This document shows positions 27,008 to 38,100 of a stretch of 64,000 nt of DNA, piece after piece. Position 1 is the first letter of the stretch. Every line of letters starts with the position of its first letter. Under the pieces are notes generated by a model. That model was not told where the DNA came from. It worked only from the letters and a program-made list of their open reading frames with translations, and searched no databases. This DNA comes from Pedobacter sp. WC2423 (lineage in GTDB: Bacteria > Bacteroidota > Bacteroidia > Sphingobacteriales > Sphingobacteriaceae). The position numbers were made by a program, and so were the translations under genes. The stretch spans positions 186,001 through 250,000 of the forward strand of contig NZ_CP162005.1 of assembly GCF_040822065.1 (NCBI RefSeq), written 5' to 3'.

Positions 27008-27250
27008 ATGGCTTACATTGGTGAAAAGATATTTATTATGGGAAGTTTAACGGGTAAATTTTCAAAGGGAATCCAGGACGATTTCATTTTTAAAGCAGCA
27101 GTTTGGCGTACAGGTTGTTTCAAAAGTTCTGTACCGGGCAAAAGGAAACAAACAATGGAAACCCAAAGGCATCAGAGAACTTTCGTCAAAGTAGCCAGCC
27201 TGGAAAAAACAGGATCTTTCCTCCCCTTAAGAATTCCGCTGAAGCGTTGA
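27008..27250 (+). CDS. Small hypothetical protein, possibly a truncated remnant
   Basis: This basic frame of 80 residues contains MGSLTGKFSKGIQDDFIFKA and SSVPGKRKQTMETQRHQRTF, which faintly resembles the N-terminus of a Bacteroidota family of small basic hypotheticals (MG-L-GK-S pattern followed by PGKRKQT). Family members are longer, so this copy would be truncated. It stands alone downstream of the 10-bp repeats. It may not be expressed; I give it only modest weight. Confidence 0.35.
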   Translation: MAYIGEKIFIMGSLTGKFSKGIQDDFIFKAAVWRTGCFKSSVPGKRKQTMETQRHQRTFVKVASLEKTGSFLPLRIPLKR

Positions 27251-28198
27251 CCGATCTCTTATCAAAGTAATCAGGAGCGTTTAATAAGGATAAATTGAAC
27301 TATAAAATCAGGAAGTAATCAGCTGATTAAAGAATCGTAACCAGCTGCTTTGAACTCAAAAAATATCAAACCCAAAACTTGGAATTTAATCCCTAATCCC
27401 TAATCCACAAGTTTATGTTAATCCTGGATATCGAACCTGCCCTATGTGTCACAAAGATCAAAGTGATATTAGCGTTAGTTATTTAAACAACCAGTCCCAA
27501 AAGCCTTTTTTGTTCGATTTAGATTCGGGCTTAATTAGGAGTATTCTGTGAATCATATATATTCATTTCTTGATATTCAAAATTATACAAGATGATGTTA
27601 TTGTTTTTACGGAAAACCAGATTCTTGAAAATTATGAGGTAAGCTTTTGAGCTATTGTGTTTAATAAGCTGTCCTCCCTCTAATCTAAAACCCACATCCT
27701 GGTGATCAATTTAAGCGTGTTCACCTAGAGCAATCCTCATTTGGTGTAATAATAATTGTAATTAATTTTTTATAATTTAATTTTAAGGAATCTATTGGTT
27801 ATTAAGGTTAATTTCATTTTTCTTGAAAGTTATAATAAAAAATAATATTCCTGTAAGTGGTTGATCCTGTATGTGCTGATTGGATATAAAGCTTAAAAAT
27901 AATTTACGAGCAAGATTAGTTTTAAAGTTTTTTTTTAATAGTTGAAGGTTTCTGAGGTGTATTCAATTGATATGAGTTATTAATTACATTTTATGTTTTT
28001 AATAAATCATGGAGTTGCTGTATTTCAAAAATTTTAAGTGCTAAACTATAATTAAGAACTCTTTATGACTAATTATTGATTTGTTTATTGTTCCTGTTGA
28101 TATAATTAATTAATAATTTGTAGTTGATTAGTTGGTTTTATATTAATATATATTGCTTTATTTTTATAAAAAATATTAATATAATAATTAGTCAATAT
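27251..28198. other. AT-rich intergenic region upstream of the sigma factor gene
   Basis: About 950 bases, strongly A/T-rich toward the right, with no recognisable coding frame. It probably contains the promoter of the sigma / anti-sigma / NRPS locus, but I could not identify a convincing -33/-7 pair. TCCCTAATCCCTAATCC near 27390 is a short direct repeat. Confidence 0.5.
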
Positions 28199-28825
28199 AT
28201 GGTTACGTTAAAAGGGAAAAACCTAAAACATATCTGGAAATCTTTTACATTGTCGCAGAGAGAAGACGATTTTTATATTATATATTCTCATTATCATCAC
28301 TATCTCAGTTATATAGGGTATAAAAGATATTTTTCTGAAGATATAGTTAAGGATGCAATTAACGACGTTTTCCTGTATTTATGGGAAAATAAGTCCGCTC
28401 TTCAGAAAGTAGATAATTACCATAATTATATTATTACTTGCTTTGTGAGAAAATTGTATCGTAAAAATATGATTGTACCTAAAGAAACAGAAGAGGTTCT
28501 TGAATCTCCTGTTTTACTTCTATCTCCCTCTGTAGAAGATCTATACATTCAGCAGGGAATGAATGGTACAGTGATTCAGATTGTTAAAGCGCATGTTAAT
28601 CAGCTTGCTGACAAACAGCGGAACATGGTTTATCAGAAATTCTACCTCGGATTATCTTATCAGGAAATAGCTATTGCAAATAATGTTTCTATTCATACTG
28701 TTTACAATACTATTTATAAAGCAATTGATAAATTGAAATCAGCAATTACCAAAGAACAGGAAACCTATCTTTTGATCGCAATTGGGACCATGATTCTATT
28801 TTTATTATTTTTTCAAATGCAGTAG
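28199..28825 (+). CDS. ECF-type RNA polymerase sigma factor with a hydrophobic C-terminus
   Basis: I chose the ATG at 28199 (208 residues); the frame is open upstream to a TTG at 28124, but that extension is hydrophobic and unlike the family. Region 2 spans about residues 25-80 (DIVKDAINDVFLYLWENK) and region 4 about 135-185 (LADKQRNMVYQKFYLGLSYQEIAIANNVSIHTVYNTI). This is the Bacteroidota expansion group of sigma factors that work with FecR-like anti-sigma proteins. The last 20 residues (LLIAIGTMILFLLFFQMQ) form a candidate membrane segment. It starts the rightward cluster leading into the NRPS, with an anti-sigma-like gene 46 bases later. Confidence 0.88.
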   Translation: MVTLKGKNLKHIWKSFTLSQREDDFYIIYSHYHHYLSYIGYKRYFSEDIVKDAINDVFLYLWENKSALQKVDNYHNYIITCFVRKLYRKNMIVPKETEEVLESPVLLLSPSVEDLYIQQGMNGTVIQIVKAHVNQLADKQRNMVYQKFYLGLSYQEIAIANNVSIHTVYNTIYKAIDKLKSAITKEQETYLLIAIGTMILFLLFFQMQ

Positions 28826-28871
28826 TGAAAAAATAAATTTTTCTGCTCTATTAAGAAAAATAATTAATCAG

Positions 28872-29375
28872 ATGCCAGAGAAATATTTGAATGAGCTGCT
28901 GAAAAATGAAACCTTCATTAATTACTGTTTAAGGAGTAATGAACAGGATATCAGTGACTGGGAAAACAGGATAAAAGACCACCCGGAAACAAAGGCAAAA
29001 CTGGAGGAATTAAAAGCTATAGTTCTTTCCATAGGATATCATGCAGGACAAAAATCAATAGAACAGAATTATCTGAAATTGCGTACATTGATTAATCAGG
29101 GATATGAGATGAAAAAAAGAGATATACTTTTCTTTTTCTCCTGGATCACTTCAGCAGCAGCAATAATTATTCTGCCCGTTATATTATTTTTTTACGGGTT
29201 CACAGATGAATCAATTAAGGATAGAATAAGCGCGGTTCGTTTCTTAGAGAGTTGTTGCATTAAAAATAATGAACTCCATAAACCGGCAGACCACCCGGAA
29301 AATTCTTTAATATATTCAGTTAAATATCGTCCCGGTGATTACGCGTCCATGAACCAGGTCCGGGCGATCAAATAA
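28872..29375 (+). CDS. Short FecR-like anti-sigma membrane protein
   Basis: This 167-residue protein has the N-terminal cytoplasmic segment typical of FecR-family anti-sigma factors (FINYCLRSNEQDISDWENRIKDHPE, residues 15-39). A single membrane helix follows near 86-110 (ILFFFSWITSAAAIIILPVILFFYG), then only about 55 external residues. Classic FecR proteins have a 200-residue periplasmic domain that touches a TonB receptor; that domain is absent. It follows the sigma gene by 46 bases and precedes the SbnA-like gene by 47, so it should be co-transcribed. Anti-sigma function is inferred from the N-terminus, topology and position. Confidence 0.7.
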   Translation: MPEKYLNELLKNETFINYCLRSNEQDISDWENRIKDHPETKAKLEELKAIVLSIGYHAGQKSIEQNYLKLRTLINQGYEMKKRDILFFFSWITSAAAIIILPVILFFYGFTDESIKDRISAVRFLESCCIKNNELHKPADHPENSLIYSVKYRPGDYASMNQVRAIK

Positions 29376-29422
29376 AAAAGAAAAATATAAATTAATACAT
29401 CTCATCTTTAGACTACCTACCT

Positions 29423-30400
29423 ATGTTAAAAGAACTAGAAAAACTAGCTGCCTTTATAGGCAATACCCCTCTTATTGAACTGAAAAACAACGATGCCAAT
29501 CTATTTGCGAAGTTAGAATACAATAACTTCTCTGGCAGCTCAAAGGACAGAGCTGCATTCAGTATTATCTATAATGGTATAAAATCAGGGAGAATTTCAG
29601 AAAATACCACCATCATTGCATCCAGTTCCGGCAATCTTGCTATTGCTGTAGCATCGATCTGCAAAAGGTTGAAATTACGATTCATTCCTGTAATTGATCC
29701 GAATATTAATTCATCTTACGAAACATTATTAAATCTGATGTCTCACCGTGTAGTGAAAGTTACGGAGAGAGACCATACAGGTGGTTATCTTTTAACCCGG
29801 ATCAAGGTAGTTAACGAACTGCATGCTGCTACACCTGATTCTTTTGTTGCAGACCAGTATAGTGATCCCAATAACTATAAAGGCTATTATGGTCTTGGAG
29901 AAGAGGTTATTTCCTCGTTTGAAAAATTGGACTATATTTTTGTTGCCGTAAGTTCAAGCGGTGCAATTACAGGTATTTCAGATTTCATCAAAAGGAAAAA
30001 ACCGGGAGTTAAAATTGTAGGTGTCGATGTGGAAGGTTCTGTCATCTTTAGTGATAAACAAGTGAAACGTTATATCTCAGGAATAGGGGCAAGTCAGGTT
30101 CCTCCGATCATGAAAAACGCAATTATTGATGACGTAGTAATTGTTTCTCAAATGAGTATTATCAGAGGATGTACGGAACTGTTGAATGAGCAGGCAATTT
30201 TTGCCGGAGCTTCATCCGGAGCCGTTTACCTGGCTGCAAAAAACTATTTCAGATTGAATGAGATCCAGGAATCAAAGGCTACCTCTTTGTTAATATTTCC
30301 AGATAAAGGCCATACCTATTTAGATACTATTTATAATGAAGAATGGAGATTTCAACTGGCTGCCAAATTAAATGAAGATGTTCTTTCCACTAATTTTTAA
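29423..30400 (+). CDS. SbnA-like PLP enzyme, 2,3-diaminopropionate pathway
   Basis: This 325-residue fold-type II PLP enzyme belongs to the cysteine-synthase family. The PLP lysine is K41 in SGSSKDRAA and the phosphate or substrate loop is SSSGN (67-71). Features matching SbnA rather than cysteine synthase are HTGGYLLTR (118-126), VGVDVEGSVIF, RYISGIGAS and the C-terminal PDKGHTYLDTIYNEEW. SbnA joins O-phospho-L-serine and L-glutamate into N-(1-amino-1-carboxyl-2-ethyl)-glutamate, which SbnB oxidises to L-2,3-diaminopropionate. No SbnB gene is next to it; it may lie beyond the window or elsewhere. It is 219 bases before the NRPS and probably supplies a diamino acid to it. Confidence 0.85.
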   Translation: MLKELEKLAAFIGNTPLIELKNNDANLFAKLEYNNFSGSSKDRAAFSIIYNGIKSGRISENTTIIASSSGNLAIAVASICKRLKLRFIPVIDPNINSSYETLLNLMSHRVVKVTERDHTGGYLLTRIKVVNELHAATPDSFVADQYSDPNNYKGYYGLGEEVISSFEKLDYIFVAVSSSGAITGISDFIKRKKPGVKIVGVDVEGSVIFSDKQVKRYISGIGASQVPPIMKNAIIDDVVIVSQMSIIRGCTELLNEQAIFAGASSGAVYLAAKNYFRLNEIQESKATSLLIFPDKGHTYLDTIYNEEWRFQLAAKLNEDVLSTNF

Positions 30401-30619
30401 GCCTTAAAATAGAAATCAGGTTATATAGCTGCGCACATTAAATGCCGTGGATATATAACTTGAAACTTTTCAATAATGTCTACTTCCTAAACTAAATAAT
30501 GCCATTCAGGTGCTGTGGCAGCAATCAAATGCTGCGCTGCCGGGTCTGCTATGTTCATTATTTATCGCTAACTGTCTTTACAAAGCCAAACAGCTGCATT
30601 TTAAAATTACCCGCAAATT
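30401..30619. other. Leader region before the giant NRPS gene
   Basis: These 219 bases contain no gene. A hairpin GCAGCA, loop ATCAAA, TGCTGC lies at 30518-30535, with an alternative pairing of GGCAGC (30517) to GCTGCC (30536-30541). A second promoter, a processing site or an attenuator could lie here, but none is proven. Confidence 0.4.
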
Positions 30620-33600
30620 ATGCCAATTAATAAATCTCCGCTTCACCCAGCACAAAAAGATGTTTATCTGGATCAATTGATAAACGTAAGTAATCCTTAT
30701 TATAATATCGGTGGGTACACCAGGATTATAGGACCACTGGTCAAATCCACATTCATTGCTGCAGTTAACTCGGTACCCGAAGTATTTGATGCTTACCGGA
30801 TGAGGTTTGATATTGATGAACATACACCTCAAATCTATTTTGACGATTCATACCAGCAGCTGGAAATCAAAGAACTTGATTACAGTAGGTATGCGGATGG
30901 AGAAGAATTGCTGCAGGTTTGGATGAAGGAGCAGTTTAGTAAACCATTTGAAATTAAAAAAGGTAATGTCCTTTTTGAACATTACCTGGTTAAACTAAAA
31001 GACGAAGAACATTTGTATTTCTTTAGATATCATCATTTGATATCCGATGGATTCGGTTTGTCCTCACAAACACGTTATGTAGCTAAAAAATATAGTGCAT
31101 TAATTAATAACGAAGAAGCAGACTTCACTTACCTCTCTTATCAGGATGAAGCTGTAAAAGCTGATAACTATTATCATTCTGCTGAATATGCAGCAGAAGG
31201 AAAATACTGGAAAGATAAGATTGAGAAGAAACCACAACAATTATTACAAAGAAGATTTTTAGACAGCAGTCAGGAGCAAAGGAGAAGTGAAACAGTGGTT
31301 GTTAATCTCTCATTAGAAGATGTTACCCTGCTTGAAAACTTGCAGAAAAAAACAAAATCAAGTATTCAACAGCTAACCATTGCTGCGCTGATGATCTATT
31401 TTGGCAAGACATCTGATAAGCAGGATTTCATTTTTGGTACTCCCTTACATAAAAGAAAAAATAAAAAAGTTCGGGATATTGTTGGAATGTTTACTGGTAT
31501 TCTTCCTTTTAAAGGAGTTTATCAGCCAGACCTTTCTGTCGATGAACTGATCAAACATATTACGACTTCCCAACGTGAAGATTACCGGTATAGTAATTAT
31601 CAGATAGGAGATTTAAGTCGTTATTTTAAGATTAATGCGGCAGAAGAATATCTCCTGGAAGTAGTCATCAATTACGCGATTATTGATTTTGCACTCGATT
31701 TTGGAGAAGGCATTCAAGCCGGATTTTATGAACTTCCGAGTGGTTATGGCCGTTATCCAATTGAGATCTGGTGGAAAGACTATGGAAAACAGCAACCTTT
31801 ACAGTTAAGTATTGATTATCAGCTCCAGTTTTTTTCTGCTGCCGAAATGGAGCTTATTGCACAAAGGCTTTTGTTTATCCTGAAACAATTCAGTACACAG
31901 CTGGATAATAAATCAAGTGCAATAGAAATCATCCCACCATCGGAATTACAATTGCTGGAGCATTTCAATGACGTGACTGTTGCTTATCCGGATACCAAAA
32001 ACCTGGTGGAGATTTTTACAGAACATGCGATTGCAGCACCAGGAGTAATTGCGCTTCAATTCGAAAATCAGCGATATAGTTATGAAGAATTAAATATAAA
32101 AGCTAACCAGCTGGCTCATTATCTTCAGGAAAAGGGCGTAAAACGAGATACCTTAGTCCCGATTTGTTTTGACCGTTCGATGGATATGGTGGTCGCTATT
32201 TTGGGGATCATGAAGGCTGGCGCTGCTTATGTACCGATTGATCCTGGTTATCCTGAAGACAGGATTAGCTATATGCTCGAAGATACAGAAGCAAAAATAG
32301 TGGTCACAACCGCGGCACTTGCAGAAAGATTTAATGCGGTTGAACTGATTCAGCTTGATGCTGACAAGGAAGCTATAGCAAAGCAATCACTGCTTAACCC
32401 GGAAAATAAGATACACGCAAGTGACCTGTCTTATGTCATTTATACCTCGGGATCTACTGGTAAACCTAAAGGGGTAATGGTTGAGCATGGAGGAATGCTG
32501 AATCACCTGTATTCAAAAGCCAATGATCTGGAACTCAATAGTAACTCTATTGTAGCTTTTACAGCTTCTTATACTTTTGATATCTCTGTATGGCAATTAT
32601 TCTCTGCCATGTTACGTGGTGGAACAACCATCATCTATACTACTGCACTTATTATGCAGCCAGTTGAACTGATCCGTGCCATTGACAAAGATAAAGTTAC
32701 GATCTGGGAAGTAGTGCCTTCTTACCTTGCTGCAGTATTACAGGAACAATTCGTTGCGTCATTAACTGCGTTAAAATATCTGCTGGTGACAGGTGAAGCG
32801 GTCAGTCAGCCGGTATTGGCACAATGGTTTGAACATGCTTTCTATGGCAGAATTCCGGTCGTTAATGCCTATGGTCCAACGGAAGCCTCAGACGATATTT
32901 GTCACTATATCATGCATGATACCCCGGTGAGTACAAATGTGCCATTGGGATCACCCATTCAGAATACGCAATTATATGTCGTTGACAATGCTATGCAGTT
33001 ATGCCCGATTGGAGTACCGGGAGAGATTGGTGTTGCTGGTATTTGTGTATCAAGAGGTTATTTGAACCGTCCTGAGCTGACCGCAGAAAAGTTTATTCAA
33101 CATCCTTTTGATCCCGGTTCAGCGTACCTTATGTACCGTACAGGTGATCTTGGCCGATGGCTGCCTGATGGAAATATAGAATATCTTGGCCGTATTGACG
33201 ATCAGGTTAAAATCAGGGGTTTCCGTATTGAACTGGGTGAAATAGAAGCCGCGCTGCAACAATGCGATGAGGTTATTCAGGCCGTGGTTTTAGTGAAAAC
33301 AGACGATAACGGGAATAAACGTTTGGTTGGTTATGTTGTCGTTAACAGTGATTTTGATAAAGAACGTATAAGCTTACGTCTGAAGGAAAAACTGCCGGAA
33401 TACATGATTCCGACATTCTTTATAGAGATGGAAAGTCTGCCATTGACTGATAATGGTAAAGTAGATAAAAAAGCATTACCTGATCCGGATGCAGCTGCCT
33501 TGATGACTACAGCTTACGTAGCGCCAAGAAACGAAACCGAGCAGGAGTTAGCGAATATCTGGCAGGATTTGCTGGGTGTGCAGCGCGTTGGTATCTATGA

Positions 33601-35100
33601 TAACTTTTTTGAACTGGGCGGGGATTCAATTACAACGATACAAGTGTCAAGCCGTGCAAGAAGAGCTGGAATCAGCCTGCAGCCCCGGGACTTGTTTATG
33701 AATTATACCATTTCCTCACTATCTGCTTTATTAGCTTTACAAGTCGTTTCAACTGCGCAGGCTGCACAAGGTTTTCTGACTGTAAGCAGTGGTTTATTAC
33801 CGGTACAACAGCATTTCTTTGAAGCACAGACGAAAGACTTTTCGCACTACAATCAACATCTTTTATTAAAGGTTGCGAAACAAATCAGCCAGGAAAAATT
33901 AGCAGCCGCAATTAGTGAACTGGTCAAATATCATGATGCTCTGCGTTTCTCTTACAACAGGGAACAGCAGGAGACAGTACAGGTTTATGGCCATTATGAA
34001 ATTTCGCTTGAAACAGCAGACTTTTCAGGGTCAGCAGAAGATTTGGCATGGATTACTGCTGATTACCAGCAGGGTTTAAATCTGGAAGAAGGGGTCCTGA
34101 TGCGCGCTGTGTTCTTACAGACGCCTGAAAATGAATCACATCACCGTTTATTGTTAGTTATCCATCACCTTGCCATAGATGGGGTATCGTGGCGTATCCT
34201 GCTTGATGACCTGACTTTACTTTTAGAACAGCAGGAAATAAAATCGCTTCAAGAAATTGCAGGAGATAAAACCACTGCGTATTACCAATGGTACGATGCA
34301 TTAACAGGATATGGTCAGGAACAACGGCTGTTAAACCAGCTGCCTTACTGGGAAAATGCAGTACAGCAATATGTACCGCTGCGTACCTCTATCGATAATC
34401 AATTGATAGCAAGCACAGCTGATGCAGGTAGCCTCAAAGTAAGCCTGAATAAAAAACAAACTAAACAATTATTGCAGGAAGTTTCTCAGGCCTATTACAC
34501 GGAGATCAACGATATATTACTCAGTGCGCTTGCCATTGCGCTTTCAGCTTGGAACGATAACCAGAAAGTTTCCATCGGTTTAGAAGGTCATGGACGGGAA
34601 GACATTTCGGCACAAATAGATACCAGTCATACTGTAGGCTGGTTTACTAGTTTATACCCGGTTTTACTGGATGTTAAAAAAGGTGCAGATACAGGCTTTA
34701 TCCTGAAAAATATAAAAGAGCAGTTAAGGCAGGTTCCGGAAAAAGGAATCGGTTATGGGGTATTGAAATATCTCAATAAGTCAGAGGCATTACAAACCCG
34801 CGACCCCTGGGATATTGTATTTAACTATTTAGGTAAACTTGAGCATAATGAGAACGATGCTGCGGTAATTCATCCATTATGGGGAACATTCGGACTTTCT
34901 GTTGCTGCTGCTTATCCTTTAAGAGAGAAAATTGCTGTGAATGCGTTGATCAGACAAGGGGTATTGGAAATTCAATGGGATTATAGTACGCTTGATTTTA
35001 ATGAAAAGGCTGTAAAAGAGCTTGCAAAGGCTTTTGTCTCTGCATTGGAAGAAATTATTAACCACTGTGTGGCTCAGAAAGCGCCATCAGCTACTCCGGC
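30620..35100 (+). other. NRPS module 1: starter C - A (DIWELTADDK) - PCP - E
   Basis: The first domain opens SPLHPAQKDVYLDQL and has HHLISDG; it resembles starter condensation domains that N-acylate the first residue with a fatty acid. The adenylation pocket reads D-I-W-E-L-T-A-D-D-K, with three acidic positions (E278, D330, D331) suited to a cationic side chain. From memory this resembles signatures given to 2,4-diaminobutyrate in Pseudomonas lipopeptide synthetases; with the SbnA-like gene nearby, 2,3-diaminopropionate is an alternative. Carrier motif LGGDS (Ser at 33626) and an epimerization domain with HHLAIDGVSWR predict a D residue. Confidence 0.85.
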
Positions 35101-38100
35101 GGATTATGAACTTACAGGGGTAATCAGTGTAACCGAACTGGATGAATTCCTGGCAGAAACGAGCAATGGTTCACCCAGAAAAGACCAGATTGAAGGTTTG
35201 GCCAGGTTAAGTGGATTACAGGAAGGTATGTTGTTTCATGGTCTTTATGATGGTGAGGCAGGTACTTATATCCAGCAGTTTTATTGCACGCTGGAAAATC
35301 TTGAGGTAGACAAATTTGTAAAGAGCTGGCAGCAGCTGATCAGCCAGCACAGTATTTTGCGCAGCGGATTTTACCACGATGTGTTCAATGTGCCTGTTCA
35401 ATGTGTTTACAAAGCAGCAGAAATGCCGGTTACGTTACTAGATTACCGTCATTTAAGCAGTACCAAACAGGAAAATGCAATCCGTGAATTTGAGGCATCA
35501 GATCGTTTAAAAGGTTTTGATTTTACAGTCTTACCGCTAATGCGTTTGGGTTTGATCCAGTTACGTGATAATTACTATCATATGATCTGGAGTTATCATC
35601 ATATTCTTTTGGATGGCTGGTCGCTTCCAATCATTCTGGAAGAATTATTACGTGCTTATGAAGCGCAGGTAAAAGCAACAGCTTTACCTGTTTTACCTCA
35701 TGCGCGTTACGATGAATACATCCGGTACATTTACCGCAAGGATAAAGACACAGCCAGTAATTACTGGCGTAAATACATGCAAGGTGTAAGTGAAGGTACT
35801 TTACTGAATTTTATCAGCACTACAGCAGACCGCAACAAAGGAAAAGGTGTTTATGAGAAAGTGAAATTACACCTGGATAGTACTTTTACGGCCTCTCTGA
35901 TGCAATTTGCGCAACGGAATCATATTACCCTGAATACTTTAATGCAAGGTGTATGGGCCTATTTACTGCACCGTTATACCGGTAAAACCGAAGTCATTTA
36001 TGGTGTAATCGTATCCGGCAGACCAGAAGATTTACCGGGTGTAGAAAGAGGAGTAGGTATGTATATCAATACGCTTCCTTTACACATCGCAGTGGATGAA
36101 GATCAATCTTTAACCGGCTGGCTGCAGGCCTTGCAAATCAATCAGCTGGAAAGCAGAGAACATCAATATACAACCCTGAATGAAATACAGCGTTTATCAG
36201 ATATTTCAGGGGATATTTTTGATAGTTTACTGGTTTTTGAAAACTATCCGGTTAGTAAAGTACTGAATGAAAAGCCCTGGGAATTGCGTTTGGAAAATAT
36301 CGGTTTGCATGAGCATACCAATTATCCTTTAAATATAGTCATCCTGGCTACAGATACCATTCAGATTGATTTTGGCTATAATTCCAGCTTATTGTTACCT
36401 GAATATGCAGTATCTATTTCGGCACACTTTGAGCAAGTATTACAACAATTCATTAAGATAGGGCAGGGCTTATTATCAGCTGTTGAAATACTATCAGACC
36501 GGGAACGAAGCCTGTTATTGGATACCTTTAATGATAGTTCAGATCCATATCTGCAGTCCCCATTAACTATTATGAATGCTTTTCATGCGCAGGTTGTCCT
36601 TACGCCAGAAAACACGGCAATCGTTTTCGGATCCGCCTCATTGACCTACCGTGAATTGGATAGACGTTCTGAAAAATTTGCACATGCGCTGATCGGCAAA
36701 GGTTTACAACCTGGGGCACTGGTTCCTGTTGCTACTAAACGCAGTATGGACATGATGGTTGGTATCCTGGCTATTTTGAAAGCAGGGGCGGCTTATGTTC
36801 CTATAGACCCTGATTATCCGCAAGAAAGGATTTCATTTATGCTGGAAGATACAGCAGGAAAAATAGCCATCACAGACAGTGAATGGCTTTCCCTGTTTAC
36901 TAATTTAGCACCTGATGTGGAATTTATTTGTCTGGATAAATTAGAATTACCCGAAATAGATAGTGAGGTTCAGTTCAGTATAACTACCCCAGACAGCCCT
37001 GCTTATGTAATTTACACCTCAGGTTCTACTGGTCAGCCGAAAGGGGTACTGGTTACAAACCGCAACGTAGTTAGTTTAGTGAAAGATATCAGCTATGTTG
37101 AATTAAGTGAACGTGATGTTTTGCTGTCAACAGGTTCACCTTCTTTTGATGCGACTACTTTTGAATACTGGGGAATGCTGCTGAATGGAGGGAAACTGAT
37201 TCTTTGTCCTGATGATAGTTTATTGGACAGCGGTTTGCTAAAGGAACAAATACAGCTGCACAAAGTGACGAAAATGTGGTTTACTTCCAGTTGGTTCAAC
37301 CAGCTGATCGATACCGACATCAGTGTATTTGAAGGGCTTTCGGTTGTATTGGCCGGTGGGGAGAAATTATCAGATGAACACGTATTTAAAATCAGGAATA
37401 CCTATCCTGAATTAACCGTGATCAATGGTTATGGCCCTACAGAAAATACGACTTTCTCCCTCACATTTACGATTGATGACAGGGGCATTATTCCAATTGG
37501 AAAACCACTGGATAGCCGTTCTGCCTATATATTAGATGCACAATTGAGATTATTGCCAGCAGGTGTACCCGGTGAGATATACCTGGGAGGTGCTGGTTTA
37601 TCTCTCGGATACCTGAACCGTCCTGATCTTACTGCAGAAAGATTCATGAATCATCCTTTTAATAAAGGAGAGAAAATATATAAAACCGGAGATGTTGGCC
37701 GCTGGCTTCCGGATGGCAATATTGAATACCAGGGACGTATAGATGATCAGGTAAAAATCCGTGGTTATCGTATCGAGCTTGGGGAAATAGAAAATGTCTT
37801 ACAACAAAGTGAACTGGTTAATCAGGCAGTGGTTCTGGTTAAAGAAGAAAATGGAACTAAACGTCTGGTTGGTTATATCGTACCCGAAGGTGAATTTGAC
37901 AGAGACAACATTGCTGTCTTTCTGAAAAGCCGTTTGCCAGAATATATGATCCCTGCGCTTTGGGTAGAGCTGGATAAATTACCACTAACCAATAACGGTA
38001 AAGTGGATAAAAAAGCCTTACCAGATGCAGATACCGGTACACTGTTTACAGCAAACTACGAGGCTCCGCGCAATACGATGGAGCGGGATCTGGTTACTAT

